A DNA stretch of 64,000 nt from Heligmosomoides polygyrus polygyrus (GCA_947396885.1 OX377202.1:3596001-3660000), one strand, 5' to 3'. Positions 38,934 through 49,345 are shown, counted from the first letter of the stretch. A program made the numbers and translations. Notes: generated by a model not told the origin, from the sequence alone.

Positions 38934-40557
38934 GGCATAATACCATTGGTTGGCTGCGCAAATCATCATCATTTTCATTAGCGTCTGTCCCGGGGTCCGC
39001 TCTTCTGGTGTGGTGACGCCAATTCTCCCGATCAAATGCTTGATCAGGGTGCACACCAGCCATCTCTAAGTCCAAGCGCAACGTATCTAGCCAACGTTGC
39101 TTCGGGCGTCCTCTGGGCCGCTTTCCAGGGACCACAAGATTCAGGCCAATCTTACACACGGTGTCGTCGTTAGCGCGAAGGACGTGGCCGTACCATCGAA
39201 GACGAGCTTCGCGCAGCTTCTCGGATATCGGGGCGACACCGAACCTCTGTCGTATGGTGTCGTTACGAACGCGGTCCAAACGCGTAACTCCAGCCGTCCA
39301 CCGTAGCATCTTCGTCTCCATTACACTGAGGCGGCTTTCAATTTCCTTCGTCACGGGCCAGCACTCAGCACCGTACGTCGCTACTGGGCGGACTACTGTT
39401 CTATAAACCTTCGATTTGAGGTGCTCAGGTATTGTCCTGTCGCAAAGCACCCCAGTCAGCGAGCGCCATTTGGACCAGGCTGCACTCACACGCGCATTCA
39501 CCTCCATCTTTAAGCTGCCATCGGACGTGACTGTTGACCCAAGATACTTGAAAGATGTCACTCGTAAGAGCTCAGTACCATCGATCTTAATAGATCCGTG
39601 CTCATTCACATCCGTCGTCAAGTATTCCGTCTTTTTGACGTTTAGCTTGAGACCGAACAATGCCAAACGATCGCACCACGCCTGTGCCTGTTGCTCGAGT
39701 TCGGTTTTGTCTTCACATGCAAGCATGACGTCGTCAGCATACAGCAGCGTCCAAGGTGCCCCCATTTGGAGATCTCGTGAGATTGCATCCATCACGACCA
39801 CGAAGAGCAGTGGGGATAGCGCAGATCCCTGATGCACCCCTACAGAGATGGGAAACTCCATCGAGGTGATCGCTGGCGCTCGCACTCGACTCCTTGGGCA
39901 AGAGCATAGAATGCGCACCCACTCAATAAGCTCTTCAGGAATACCATGTTGTCGCAACGCGTACCATATAACATCTCGCGGAACGCGGTCGAAGGCCTTC
40001 TCCAAGTCCAGGAAGGCAAAATGCACCGGTTTCTGTTTCTCGCGGTGCTTCTCTAGCAGAAGACGAACGGCGTGAATGGCATCAACGGTGTCACAACCAG
40101 ATACGAAACCACACTGATTCGTGGAAAGCTGTACGACATCCCGGATACGTCCGTCGACAATTCGCTCAAAGATTTTCATGGTGTGCGAAAGAAGACGAAT
40201 TGGACGGTAACTGGCGCAGTCTGCAGGACTGCCCTTCTTCTTCCAAATCGGGATGGTCGTGCTTTGCTGCCAACCCTCAGGCACTTTCTTCTCAGCAACA
40301 ACCTGATTGAAAAACGCAGTCAGCCAGTCAGCAGGGCACCAGCCCTTCGACTTCCACAGGTCAGCTGGCAGGTCATCGGGACCAGTGGCTTTGCCTGACT
40401 TCATCTTCCTCAGGGCTGCTTCAGTTTCGCTCACTGTGATCTTCTGAACGGGACCGTATACAGGTGATGCAAAAGGAACAGCAGGATGTTCAAATTCTAC
40501 ATTCGAGATTTCCTCGAAGTAGTCGTGCCATCGCTTCACAGCCCTCTTACGATCCAT
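38934..40557 (-). pseudogene. RTE reverse transcriptase domain
   Basis: An open frame of 542 codons. Motifs: KSGKATGPDDLPADLWK, FLDLEKAFDRVPRDVIW (first Asp), QGSALSPLLF, LYADDVMLA (YADD catalytic pair), the thumb, and a C-terminal RGRPKQRWLDTL Zn-knuckle-like region ending WRHHTRRADPG. The frame runs off the element's 3' end (ENDDD) and takes its stop from flanking DNA. Upstream an in-frame TAG (about 40572) separates it from the connecting region. Confidence 0.93.
38948..38963. repeat. target-site duplication of the RTE element, left
   Basis: GGTTGGCTGCGCAAAT, repeated exactly at 42080-42095. Confidence 0.85.
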
Positions 40558-41044
40558 CAGAAGATGACCGCTCTAGTCGTTAATGCCAAAGAACTTCTCA
40601 ATGTCTTCTGCTTGGCGACAGCGAGCTTTGGTGAGTCGGTAAATATAACGCTCACCATCGCGCGTTTCAATTTTTTGCTGACATCAGCGTAGTATGCGGC
40701 TTTAACAGCGGCCACTGCCTTCTTTGCCGCTTTCTTTGCTTCTCGATAGTTCCGCCAATTATGGACTGTTTTCACCGATAAACACGTGATAGAGCCGTTT
40801 CTTTTCTCGGACTTTCTCTCTGACATCATCAGTCCACAGCCATGCCTGCTTGTCGACCCAGCGTCGTCCAGGCTTCGTTGTGCCGAGTTCAAGGCGTGCA
40901 GCCCGAGTTATCGCATCGGTAGCGTCCTTCCAGGTTTCGTCGACAGTTGTCACTGTCGGCAACCGAATGCGAGAGATATATGCCGCTTCCTTCTCTTTCA
41001 GTCGCCACCATTTGATTCTAGCCGACCCACATCGCTCGACATGT
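40557..41044 (-). pseudogene. RTE connecting region, frameshifted
   Basis: Pieces VDETWKDATDAITRAARLEL, WVDKQAWLWTDDV and YREAKKAAKKAVAAVKAAYY, then DVSKK and, in another frame, RDGERYIYRLTKARCRQAED. These are the usual spacer motifs between RTE endonuclease and reverse transcriptase. Two breaks are visible. Confidence 0.8.
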
Positions 41045-41773
41045 TTACCTCGACCTCGAAGGTGTGATCTTCAGCGAGCAGATCAGTGGACGGTGTTGCG
41101 TGGCAACCGTCTCATACGGCACGGTCTTCGCGTCTTTGACAAGGCCTTGGTCGCGACGCCTAACAAGGACATAGTCAATCTGCGTTTTAGCATTCCCGCT
41201 ATAAAACGAGATGAGGTGGGAGTCACGCTTTCGAAATTTGGTGTTCACGATGGTGAGGTCATGTAAGTCTGCATACTCAAGTATACGCTCACCATCGGCG
41301 TTGCGCGACCCATATCCAAAACTACCATGACAGTTGTAGCCATCTTTCGTTGCTCCGACGTGACCATTAAGGTCACCTGCCACAACAACCATATCTTGTG
41401 ACGGTACTTCCGCTGTCTTCTCATCAAGCAGGGACCAGAACTCGTCCTTGGTTTGCTCGGAACAGCCTGTCTGCGGAGCATACGCAGAAAAGAAATGGCA
41501 TCGTCGCTCTTCTACGGCGACAACAATCTTCATCAAGCGGTCATCGAAACGTTCTACGCTTGCAATCGCGTCACGGAAACGCTCGGAGACAATCACACCG
41601 ACACCACTGGTGGTCCTGGGACTTCCACATAGAACGGCCTTGAAGCCACGTCCTATGTCCCTTGACTTGCTGCAGGACCACCTCGTCTCCTGCACCGCAC
41701 AGAAATCTATCTTTCTTCGCTCCAGTGCTTCTATCAACTCGCACGAGCGGCCCGTCAACGTACCCACATTCAA
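41045..41773 (-). pseudogene. RTE apurinic-type endonuclease domain
   Basis: Starts MNVGTLTGRSCELIEALERR. Motifs: DFCAVQETRW (metal-binding Glu), GVGVIVSERF, AYAPQTG, VVAGDLNGHVG (catalytic Asp and Asn) and QIDYVLVRR, with a final TQHRPLICSL (catalytic His). All expected active-site motifs are present, so this domain alone looks intact at 242 residues. Confidence 0.92.
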
Positions 41774-42079
41774 CGTTGCTTGCCTACGTTACGGGACTTT
41801 CGGACTAGCTCAGTTGCCCCCGATGCCGTCCTCGCATCTGGGACCCTCGCACACTTTTCACACTCGCCGGGCTTTGCGAGTGCGCGTCGGCTCCCGCAGA
41901 CGCCGTAGCATTATCTCGAGAAGTCTGAAACGCCGTCAACCGTATGATGTGACACAAAATGTTCGTAGGCCGGCCTGTCATTAGGCCCTGTCGCCTGCAT
42001 TCGAATGTCCGTGTTTGGCTCGGCCTGCAAAAGCAAGCAGTTTCCAGTGGCACCACGTGGAGGAACAGACATCGCCACC

Positions 42080-42095
42080 GGTTGGCTGCGCAAAT
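42080..42095. repeat. target-site duplication of the RTE element, right
   Basis: GGTTGGCTGCGCAAAT, identical to 38948-38963. Confidence 0.85.
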
Positions 42096-42139
42096 AAAGT
42101 GTTGAATGTGTTGCGTAATCAACCCAGATTATCTCTTTG

Positions 42140-42265
42140 GTCCGAGTGGCATAGTGATATGCTTTCCGCTCCACAAGAGACAGGTCGAAGGTTCGATGCC
42201 CACCGGCGCACGCTCTTTGCATGCTTTGTCCGGCCCATCCTAGATAAGGCTTTCCTACTTACAAC
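42140..42265 (+). repeat. tRNA-derived SINE-like head
   Basis: GAGTGGCATAGTGATATGCT (A-box like), then AAGGTTCGATGCCC (B-box like) about 45 bases later. Followed by CCGGCGCACGC. Not a complete tRNA. Confidence 0.65.
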
Positions 42266-42296
42266 ACACATATTTGAGTCATCAACCTGACCTAAC

Positions 42297-42482
42297 CTTC
42301 ACGTCCTTCGCGCTAACGACGACACCGCCTGTAAGTTTGGCCAGAATCTTGAAGTCCATGAAGGACGCCCAAAGCAACGTTGGCTAGATACGTTGCATAT
42401 GGGCTTCAAGGTAGCTGGTGAGCATCCTGATAGAGCATTTGATCGGGAAAATCGGATTGACCACACCAGAGAAGCGGACCGC
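42297..42482 (+). pseudogene. RTE 3' fragment, opposite strand
   Basis: VLRANDDTACKFGQNLEVHE, then GRPKQRWLDTLH, DRAFDRENRIDHTREADR. It matches the C-terminus of the RTE protein at 38.9-40.6 kb but lies on the plus strand and is 5'-truncated. Confidence 0.85.
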
Positions 42483-43340
42483 TATATGGTAGAAAAAGAA
42501 GAAGAGGAGAGCACAAGAAATACTTAGGTAAACACGTGGTAAAATTAATACGCTTTGAGAAGGTATTCGGAAATGAACAGGTGGAACAGATGAAGAATTT
42601 AGATTCAAAACTCAACAGAGGAACCTACACTTAATCTTTAAGATTATCTCGCTATACGTCTGCAAACTAAAACGCTACCCAGATTAGGTCATGACAGCAA
42701 TTTTTCATCATTAAAATGAAAAATAAAAACAAAACTCGCTATTTAATTGTATTCACAGTGACAACATTATCCGACATAAATACCATCTAAGCCAACCTAA
42801 CATTCATATAATACACTCGTCGTGTTAGGGCTTGCTTTCGTAATATTTTCATTGTTTTAGCACACTTTGTAGCGGATCTTTGGCGATCATCAACCGCTTA
42901 CCGCATTCTAATGTTATATGAAACTGAACCCGTGTCATGTAAAAGAGAGCTAACCTCACTTCGAAAAGGTATCTTTCAACCCTACGTTTCACGTTTCTAT
43001 CAATCACCCATCGCAAAATATTTCCCTCAAAATGCAGTTTCTGTTCTTGCATAACGACACACAGCGAATATAAAAGACAGATTAGGAAACCTATAAAAGA
43101 GATAACAAGAAGACCTGCAGAGCCAAGACTTACCAAATCAGTTTTTTGGTCAAGCCCAACGTTCGTATCAGGACGTTTCTTTTACAGAGCACTGGGTTTG
43201 GAGCCACGATACTTTAAAAGTGACTGTATATAAGCTCAGGCTCAGGCTTAAATCCAGATTAGCGCATCATGACGGCAATAGCTGGAAAGAGATAATAGAT
43301 TTATTCCCCTATTTCGCAACGGGGCGAGGAGTTTGTCACG
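42483..43340. other. unassigned
   Basis: Mostly A/T-rich. A minus-strand frame at 43136-42849 has a hydrophobic start but begins with TTG and contains splice-like signals inside; it is not accepted as a gene. Confidence 0.45.
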
Positions 43341-43389
43341 TGTAGATGCAGATAACTGCGCAACATGAGGTGTCGCTGCAGAACGCTTA

Positions 43390-44120
43390 TGAACACCACG
43401 TGAGGAGGCAACGCAACGCGACGTCGCTTGATCGATATGGCGGCTTTCATTACGCCGCGTCGCGTCGCAATGATGCTCTGAACGATCCCCTCAGGGATCG
43501 TTTAGTGTGCACGCGACACGCGACGCGATGTACTGATACAATCCCACGTCGATCGCGCGACGCGGTCGATCGATTTGGCCACCATTCGTGCCATCGCTTC
43601 GCACGTCGCGTGCACACTAAACGATCCCTCAGGGGAGTTTAGAGTTCTACCGCGGCGCGATGCGACGCAATGGTAAACTCTCATATCGATTAATCGCCCA
43701 ATCAATGCAAGAGCTTATCATAACAACGCATCGCGAAATGATGTAGCTGACGCAGTTCGTAGCTACCTGCACAACACTGTCGCCACGCTCGTTGCCGGTG
43801 GTATGCCATAGGTCTAAGGGTGGGTTCAGAGCAGCACCGCGGCGCGACACGAAATGATGATAATCATCGATCCAGCGACGTCGATTCGCCCCATCGCGCG
43901 GTGTTCATACCCGTTCTGCAGCGAACACCTTATCGTACGCAAATATCAGCATCGCCATGACGCTGAGCGATTTGCTCATCGCTCGGTGATTCACGACTAC
44001 GCTTTCGTTTCGAACGCATGGTGTTCATAGCACCAACACCCTCGCAGAAGAGCGCGATGCGATGATCCCGTCGCACCGACAGTGGGTTTCGCGTCGCTAC
44101 GCGAACGCTCTGAACGTCCT
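43390..44120. repeat. CpG-rich foldback cluster
   Basis: Rich in GCGACGCG-type words, with inverted pieces such as GATCGTTTAGTGTGCACGCG (43496) against CGCGTGCACACTAAACGATC (to about 43625). Several nested palindromes follow (43640-44120). No coding evidence. Confidence 0.7.
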
Positions 44121-44175
44121 CAAACAACAGTAGCCACCAGTGATATCAGGATCAGCCGACCGCTGATGTCAGAGT

Positions 44176-44824
44176 TAAGGGCTCCGCACACTTCTGCGGC
44201 GTTGCCGCAGCCGGCAGCCGGCAAAAGTGGGGCGGAGCCTTCAAGTTGCGGCGCTCCTCCCCACTGTGACGGCCCGTTCTCCGGCGTTGCCGCAGCACGG
44301 CGCCGTCGCAGCGAACTCCAGTCGGGACCTACTCGCATAGGAGGAAAGCGCGCTCCGATGAGAGACGCGCGCCCGAAAGAAGAACTCAGCTGAGAATCTC
44401 CATCGTCATCAGCTCTTCGGCAACGTCAGTTCTCCCCAAGGAAACTAAACTTAGAAAAAGGAAACTAAACAAGCGAAACAGCTAAATCCAACACAAGAAC
44501 GAAAGAAATCAACCCAGACGTCGCCCGGATCCTCCAGAAATAATCAGCTGATAGCCATAATCGATCTCCTAATTTAAAGGACGCATGTGTTTCCACTTCC
44601 TGTTCCCCGTTGCGATCGGCTAGAGCGCAGAGTCTCTGCCTGCGGCATTGCCGCACCGACGGCAACAATGATTTCAATCATTGTTGCCGTCGATGCGGCA
44701 ATGCCGGAAAAGTGTGCTGGTGCGAGACGGTGCCGGCTGCCGTTGCCGGCGGCCTCTGCGTCCTTGCCCCATGTTGAAGGATAGGGCTGCGGCAACGCCG
44801 CAGAAGTGTGCGGAGCCCTTTACA
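44176..44824. mobile_element. GC-rich MITE, family G, copy 2
   Basis: The ends AAGGGCTCCGCACACTTCTG and CAGAAGTGTGCGGAGCCCTT are perfect inverted repeats, continuing with GCGGCGTTGCCGCAGCC. It contains the palindrome ACGGCAACAATGATTTCAAT / CATTGTTGCCGT near 44670 in the opposite orientation to copy 1 (30588-31226). Confidence 0.88.
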
Positions 44825-44884
44825 CCAGTCAAATCAATTCTTTCCTATGGGATGAAGCTAAATGATGATAACGATGATAAAGGA

Positions 44885-44896
44885 TGGTATATAAGA
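44885..44896 (+). promoter_or_regulatory. TATA box before the signal-peptide exon
   Basis: GGTATATAAGAAAC, about 52 bases before the ATG at 44943. Spacing and sequence fit a core promoter with a very short leader. Confidence 0.5.
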
Positions 44897-44942
44897 AACA
44901 CTGCGCTCTGTTTATCATTTAGTTAGTCGTCTTCACGGCACC

Positions 44943-45023
44943 ATGTGCACTGGTGCAGTTCTTAATTTAATACTCGTCACTGTTTTGTTAATATTTGTTG
45001 CACCTGTCTGCTTGAGATACTCG
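44943..45023 (+). CDS. signal-peptide first exon, secreted product unknown
   Basis: It encodes 27 residues, MCTGAVLNLILVTVLLIFVA, then PVCLRYS, a clean hydrophobic signal peptide with likely cleavage near VAPVC. A perfect donor GTAAGT follows (phase 0), and a TATA box lies just upstream. It could join the candidate exon at 47058 (giving a ~62-residue secreted peptide) or be the first exon of group Y. Which is right cannot be decided from sequence alone. Confidence 0.5.
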
Positions 45024-45149
45024 GTAAGTTCACCGGCAATACACTGAGCGATTTGCTTAATCGCACACGGCTTTCAGAGCGTACGCAAAGGAAAACCCAG
45101 CATCAGGACGACTCCACCTGCGCCAAGCAGTCACAGTGAGTAGAATCGG

Positions 45150-45500
45150 GTGGCGGCTCTTCTTCCTCCGCCAAGCCGCGTGCGGTCGCGTCGTATCGAC
45201 GTGGCAAATTTCGATATCCACCAACAATTTTCGATCTACACCGGTCAGTCGATATGGAGGAGGGTCGTTGATCGGTCGGTGGCGGATCGCGGCTCTTCCA
45301 TCGCCGCTACAGGAGAACCCTGAGAGACGGGAGCAGTTCTCGCACGAGCAGCTTGGACGCACCACACCCTGGAGTCCCTTCCCTAGCCTTGTCATGCGCT
45401 CGAAGAGCGCAGAACCCAGCATTCGTTAGCCCAAATATTGAGGCAGGTGCGCGCGTGCGATGAGCGCTCGCGGCTTGGCGGAGGAAGGATAACCGCGATC
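45150..45500. repeat. foldback repeat
   Basis: TTCTTCCTCCGCCAAGCCGCG near 45158 is mirrored by CGCGGCTTGGCGGAGGAAGG near 45470. The interior includes CACACCCTGGAGTCCCTTCCC, related to the MITE cluster at 29.2-29.6 kb. Confidence 0.65.
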
Positions 45501-45509
45501 GAGAATCAG

Positions 45510-46440
45510 TAGCAGTTTGGGTGCAATGCGCGGAAGAGGGGGAAGCCCATGGGCTTCCACCTAGCAGAATGTGGCAGTCGGATATGGTGACGTGGAATTT
45601 ACTACATTGCACACAACCTGACGCGTACGTACGCGTACTTCAGGCTGCAACGAGGAGGGCTTAGGTCAAACGCTGCGTTTCGCGCAAACTAAACGGGTAA
45701 AAACTCGTTCTACACGTAGGAAATGCCACGACACCTTATACTTGTGTTTGAGTACTGATGAGCTGCCCCCCCCCCCTTTACTGAGCACTGCGCCGCAGTT
45801 TGAAATCACGGTTCGATAAGCGCCTTCCTAACGAGACCTCTTCGAATATAACCGTTATCTGTAACAGTGGCGTTTAGAGGCACGTCGTCTAGTGTAACGT
45901 GGTACGAGAAAGTACATGCGCTGAAACATGTTCAAATTCGTAGGCCGAGTCCAGATGGAGGACCTAGCGGAGACGTGCATATTTTGATCTGCCTCTCCAT
46001 TCCCTCCACTGATCCTTTTCGAGCACTCCGGATGCTACCCGTCAAACAAGGGCTCTCGTGCAAATTCAGGAGATGCGGAGGTGTTGCAAAGAATGACGGG
46101 CGCAACTACCGCCTTATAGACCCGAAAGTGGAAAAAGTACAGAGTTTATGGCTTAGTTAGTCCACAGCAACACAAAGACCAAATAAGGTTACAAAAAATC
46201 ACTTCGCGCTTTTCACCGATAAAGATAACACTATGAACACGATAAAAAAAGATAGTGGAGAGGGATAAGGCCGAGCAACGACAGCACTACTCAGCGAACG
46301 AGCCATAACCCGATCTCATGACGATGCTGACAATCGCATAACTTGCAGTGTTTGCCGCACAACAGCTTAAAATAGCAGAGCAAAGGGCGACTCGATGCAG
46401 CCTACTATAATGGGAGGTCACCACTACGACGCATGAGCTC
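45510..46440. other. unassigned
   Basis: Contains a poly-C run (about 45766-45776) and no gene that I can support. Confidence 0.45.
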
Positions 46441-46449
46441 TAGACTTAC

Positions 46450-46910
46450 TAGGAAACTATCTCAACGGTTGGTTGGAACGGCCTAAGTGTTGTATATGGG
46501 CAGAATCGCCTCTCTCTGGAAACAACAAAAGGCAAGTATCTCGACCCCAATACAACTCTGCGTAGAGTTAGGGATGACAGAAGTTGGGCGGTTGGCGGCG
46601 TTAGCCCTATGAATGCAGGCGGAGGGCGGGCTCAAGTTGGCTGGAAACGGCAGTTAGCGCCTTTACCCACTGCGCCATCATCGCTCGCTTATCATCGCTG
46701 TTTCCAGCCAACTTGAGCCCTCCCTCCGCCTGTGGGCAGAAGGCTAACGCGGCCAACTACCCAGCTTGGGTAGTCTCTAACTCTGCGCAGAAATGTATTG
46801 GGGTCGAGATATTTTTATTTTGTTGTTTCCCAGAGAGAGGCGATTCTGTCCTATACGACACTTGAGCCATTCCGACATACGGTTAAGATAGTCTCCTGGT
46901 TAGGCTGACA
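46450..46910. mobile_element. foldback element made of two inverted repeat R copies
   Basis: Repeat R lies on the minus strand at 46450-46580 and on the plus strand at 46775-46905. Between them a second inverted pair, GGGCTCAAGTTGGCTGGAAA at about 46628 and TTTCCAGCCAACTTGAGCCC at about 46702, surrounds a tRNA-like A box (minus strand GGCGCAGTGGGTAAAGGCGC). Overall palindrome of about 450 bases. Confidence 0.82.
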
Positions 46911-47057
46911 AAAAAGGAAACGAGCAACGCTGTAAATTCCATGTCGGACTCCTCAAGAACCTTGGTATCTGTGACGTTGTATCTAACTGTTCTTATGTAG
47001 CTATGAGTGGCACGCCTCTTTAATCCGGCCTACAATTGTGCGTTACCGTCTTTTCAG

Positions 47058-47165
47058 AGCCTAAAAAATCAAGGTCAAATGAGAAATTCACATATTCAGC
47101 AAAGCGCATCTCAAAGACTAAGAGACTGTGAAAACGACACCGCAAGGCACCTTAGATGTGGATAG
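47058..47165 (+). CDS. candidate terminal exon, or group Y exon
   Basis: Strong acceptor GTCTTTTCAG. In phase 0 it reads SLKNQGQMRNSHIQQSASQR, then LRDCENDTARHLRCG and TAG at 47163-47165, which joins in frame to the signal-peptide exon at 44943. Alternatively a weak donor at 47128 (ACT|GTGAAA) would make it a phase 0-to-1 exon of group Y. No known domain. Confidence 0.35.
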   Translation, partial: SLKNQGQMRNSHIQQSASQRLRDCENDTARHLRCG

Positions 47166-47239
47166 AAGGGTCCACCGTCACCCCAGCTGGTCAATGCTGG
47201 ATGAATGAGCTTAGAGCCTTTGGGACCACCCGCCGTGGG

Positions 47240-47345
47240 CCTATGTTATACTTCGGCAACCCTGTTCTCGCCACAGTGTTGTGCGGGCTGCAACGCACTG
47301 CATAGCGACGTCGCCGACAACAGCGTCGCCGAAGTATAACATAGG
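47240..47345. mobile_element. MITE, 106 bp
   Basis: Ends CCTATGTTATACTTCGGC and GCCGAAGTATAACATAGG, exact inverted repeats of 18 bases. Same family style as 15874-16004. Confidence 0.85.
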
Positions 47346-47455
47346 TCTTATGAATATCGAAACATGAGCTAGATGTCACAAACACAGAGTTCAACGTACG
47401 GCGCTAGCTCTTGGGTCACACTGGTCACAGGTCGCATTCGTCCTTCCTGCGATAG

Positions 47456-47510
47456 CCCAAGGGAGAAATTGGACCTATTCAACCTGTCCACGAGCTCATT
47501 TGCCCCAGAA
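47456..47510 (+). CDS. group Y candidate exon (phase 0 to 1)
   Basis: Donor CCAGAA|GTAAGA is good; acceptor TTCCTGCGATAG is weak. 55 bases, PKGEIGPIQPVHELICPR plus one base. Its exit phase is what the next exon (47846) needs. Confidence 0.3.
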
Positions 47511-47845
47511 GTAAGACAGTCTGTAGCCTTCCTAGGGACGTAGTTCACTCTTTGAGATGGAATACGGTATGTTATTACATAAAAAGTGCATAATAACCTA
47601 GACTATGAACGGACACCGCATTGAATTCCCTAGGCGAAATCCTGTGTGTGCTTGACCCGTTTTCCTAGAGATACGCCCTCCGCTGCTAAGATGACTTCCA
47701 CTTTTGTTCTATACAATGCATCTATTCAAACTCTTCCTCCGCTAACTACGAAAACGCTAACCTCCGGAGTGAAATAGTTAGCTTTCCATATACTATTTCG
47801 TCTGTTTTGCATGCAGTTTCTTGCTCTACTTCAAATGTTTTCTAG

Positions 47846-47925
47846 ACAATAAGCGAAAGTCTCCAACACCGGCGAGCAAATCAGAATCAGGTCCTGGCAC
47901 TCCTCTCGCAAACAGCAGCGCTCAG
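47846..47925 (+). CDS. group Y exon, B class (phase 1 to 0)
   Basis: Acceptor TGTTTTCTAG, donor GTGATG, 80 bases. In phase 1 it reads NKRKSPTPASKSESGPGTPL, then ANSSAQ. Its end (GTPLANSSAQ) resembles those of the other B exons (GAPVLNE, ETPVLSRTE). Confidence 0.55.
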
Positions 47926-48484
47926 GTGATGTCAACATGACTATGAATTAAATGCAATAGATGTACAATACCTTTAGAAATAGAACGGAAGGAGTCAGAC
48001 TTAAATAAAACGCGCGACGCGCGCTTATTGGCATTTATTTCCTCTAACATAATTCTGTTGCGCGTTCTTTTTTTCGGGAAATCATAATCTAGGATCAACC
48101 AACCATTCATTCCCCTCTAACTTCTTAGAAAACGTCCTATTAACATGCATTTCTATGCATCCATTACCAGTTGTCTCTAGCAAAGCGCCCCTTGTTTCCA
48201 TCCATACCCTAGGTAAAAGGGGTGTAGTAAGTGATACGGAACGAAATGTTTTACCTACCACAGGATAATTGGACCAAGGTACGAGGAAGGATCGAAAATA
48301 GGGTGAAAAACCAACCCATCAATACTTACCCCAAGTCTTTTAGGTGCCATGAGCGGAAGGGAGGTCGTAAGCATGTAGACTCTACAGGAAAACGGAAAAC
48401 TTGAGTAAAACTTTAATTTAAGCATTAGGAACAACATTATCACCACCTATATATAAAAGAGTTTGTCCGTCAAGTGATCTAATC

Positions 48485-48615
48485 TAAGTGAGATATGCCG
48501 CATCACCCACAGCGAGAGCGGTCGAATGATCTAATCTAAGTGCGGTACGCCGCATCACCCACGCGAGAGCGGTCGAATGATCTAATCTAATCGTAAGTGA
48601 GGTACGCTGTATCAT
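48485..48615. repeat. tandem repeat, about 50-bp unit, three copies
   Basis: Units of the form GGTACGCCGCATCACCCAC, AGCGAGAGCGGTCGAATGAT, CTAATCTAAGTG, starting near 48490, 48545 and 48600. Non-coding. Confidence 0.8.
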
Positions 48616-48779
48616 CCACAGCGCGGTAAAAATTTCCCATTGAACGTGGGAATTGTTGCAGCATGGGAAGCGCATCCTTTTACTGTTTGACACAACAGCA
48701 CCTACGCGCGTTCCTGAGCGTCCAGAATCAGAAGCTGTGCCGCCGACTTCGTGCCATTATCATAAGAAGGCCACTAAAG

Positions 48780-49345
48780 GGGTAAGACTATAAGGGAGAC
48801 TTCGAGGGTGGGGAACTGACAGCGACCAGGAGGTGGAGACTTGGAGGAAGCATCGGGATGGGGGGGGGGGGCGATAGGGGGATCAATGAAGCAGGCCAGG
48901 AGGTGACACCAAGAAGGGTTTAGGCATTAAGGAGGGACTAGTAGGGAGTTAACAATCAGGGGGAGGGGGGGAGGAGCAATTAAGAGGATCAGTAAGGGGA
49001 TCCATTATCACTAAGAGAGTACGGATTTAGAAGATGTGACATCGATGACACGCCATGGCGTTCGCTCGCCGTCGTCGTGTGTGAGCGTGGGAGAGCTACT
49101 TAATTGGGGGAGCAGTAAGGGTTTACCAGGAGAGCGAGCAGGAAGGAAAGGAACAACCTGGAGAAGGGGCCAGGACGGGAAAGCCAGCAAGAAGAGACCA
49201 GTAGGGGTTAAAAGTGGAAACAAAAAAGTGGGCCAAGAGTTGGGACCAGGAGGGTGGAAGGAACTAAAGAGGGAAGGGAAGACCAGTAAAGGCGGACCAG
49301 CAGTTAGATCCAGTAAAAAGAAACGAGTGAGGGGGAACCTGGCTT
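48780..49345. repeat. purine-rich, G-tract low-complexity region
   Basis: About 560 bases of mostly A and G on the plus strand with a pure G run near 48860. Open frames on both strands arise from the composition and are not read as genes. Frequent GGG/GGGG tracts could form G-quadruplexes. Confidence 0.75.

Larger units (their letters stand above)
38964..42079 (-). mobile_element. RTE-clade non-LTR retrotransposon, about full length
   Basis: A 3.1-kb element on the minus strand between exact 16-bp target duplications. It encodes an endonuclease followed by a reverse transcriptase and ends with a short ATG/GAT-rich tail, the layout and size of RTE elements. The 5' part (41774-42079) is an untranslated or degenerate region. 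One stop and at least one frameshift between the two domains (40557-41045) mean it is not active as read. It lies between exon groups X and Y. Confidence 0.88.

Noticed and set aside
42849..43136. Minus-strand frame with hydrophobic start (LVSLGSAGLLVISFIGFLI)
   Set aside because: Begins at TTG and not ATG, with a donor (GTAAGT) and acceptors inside its first codons; no partner exon found.
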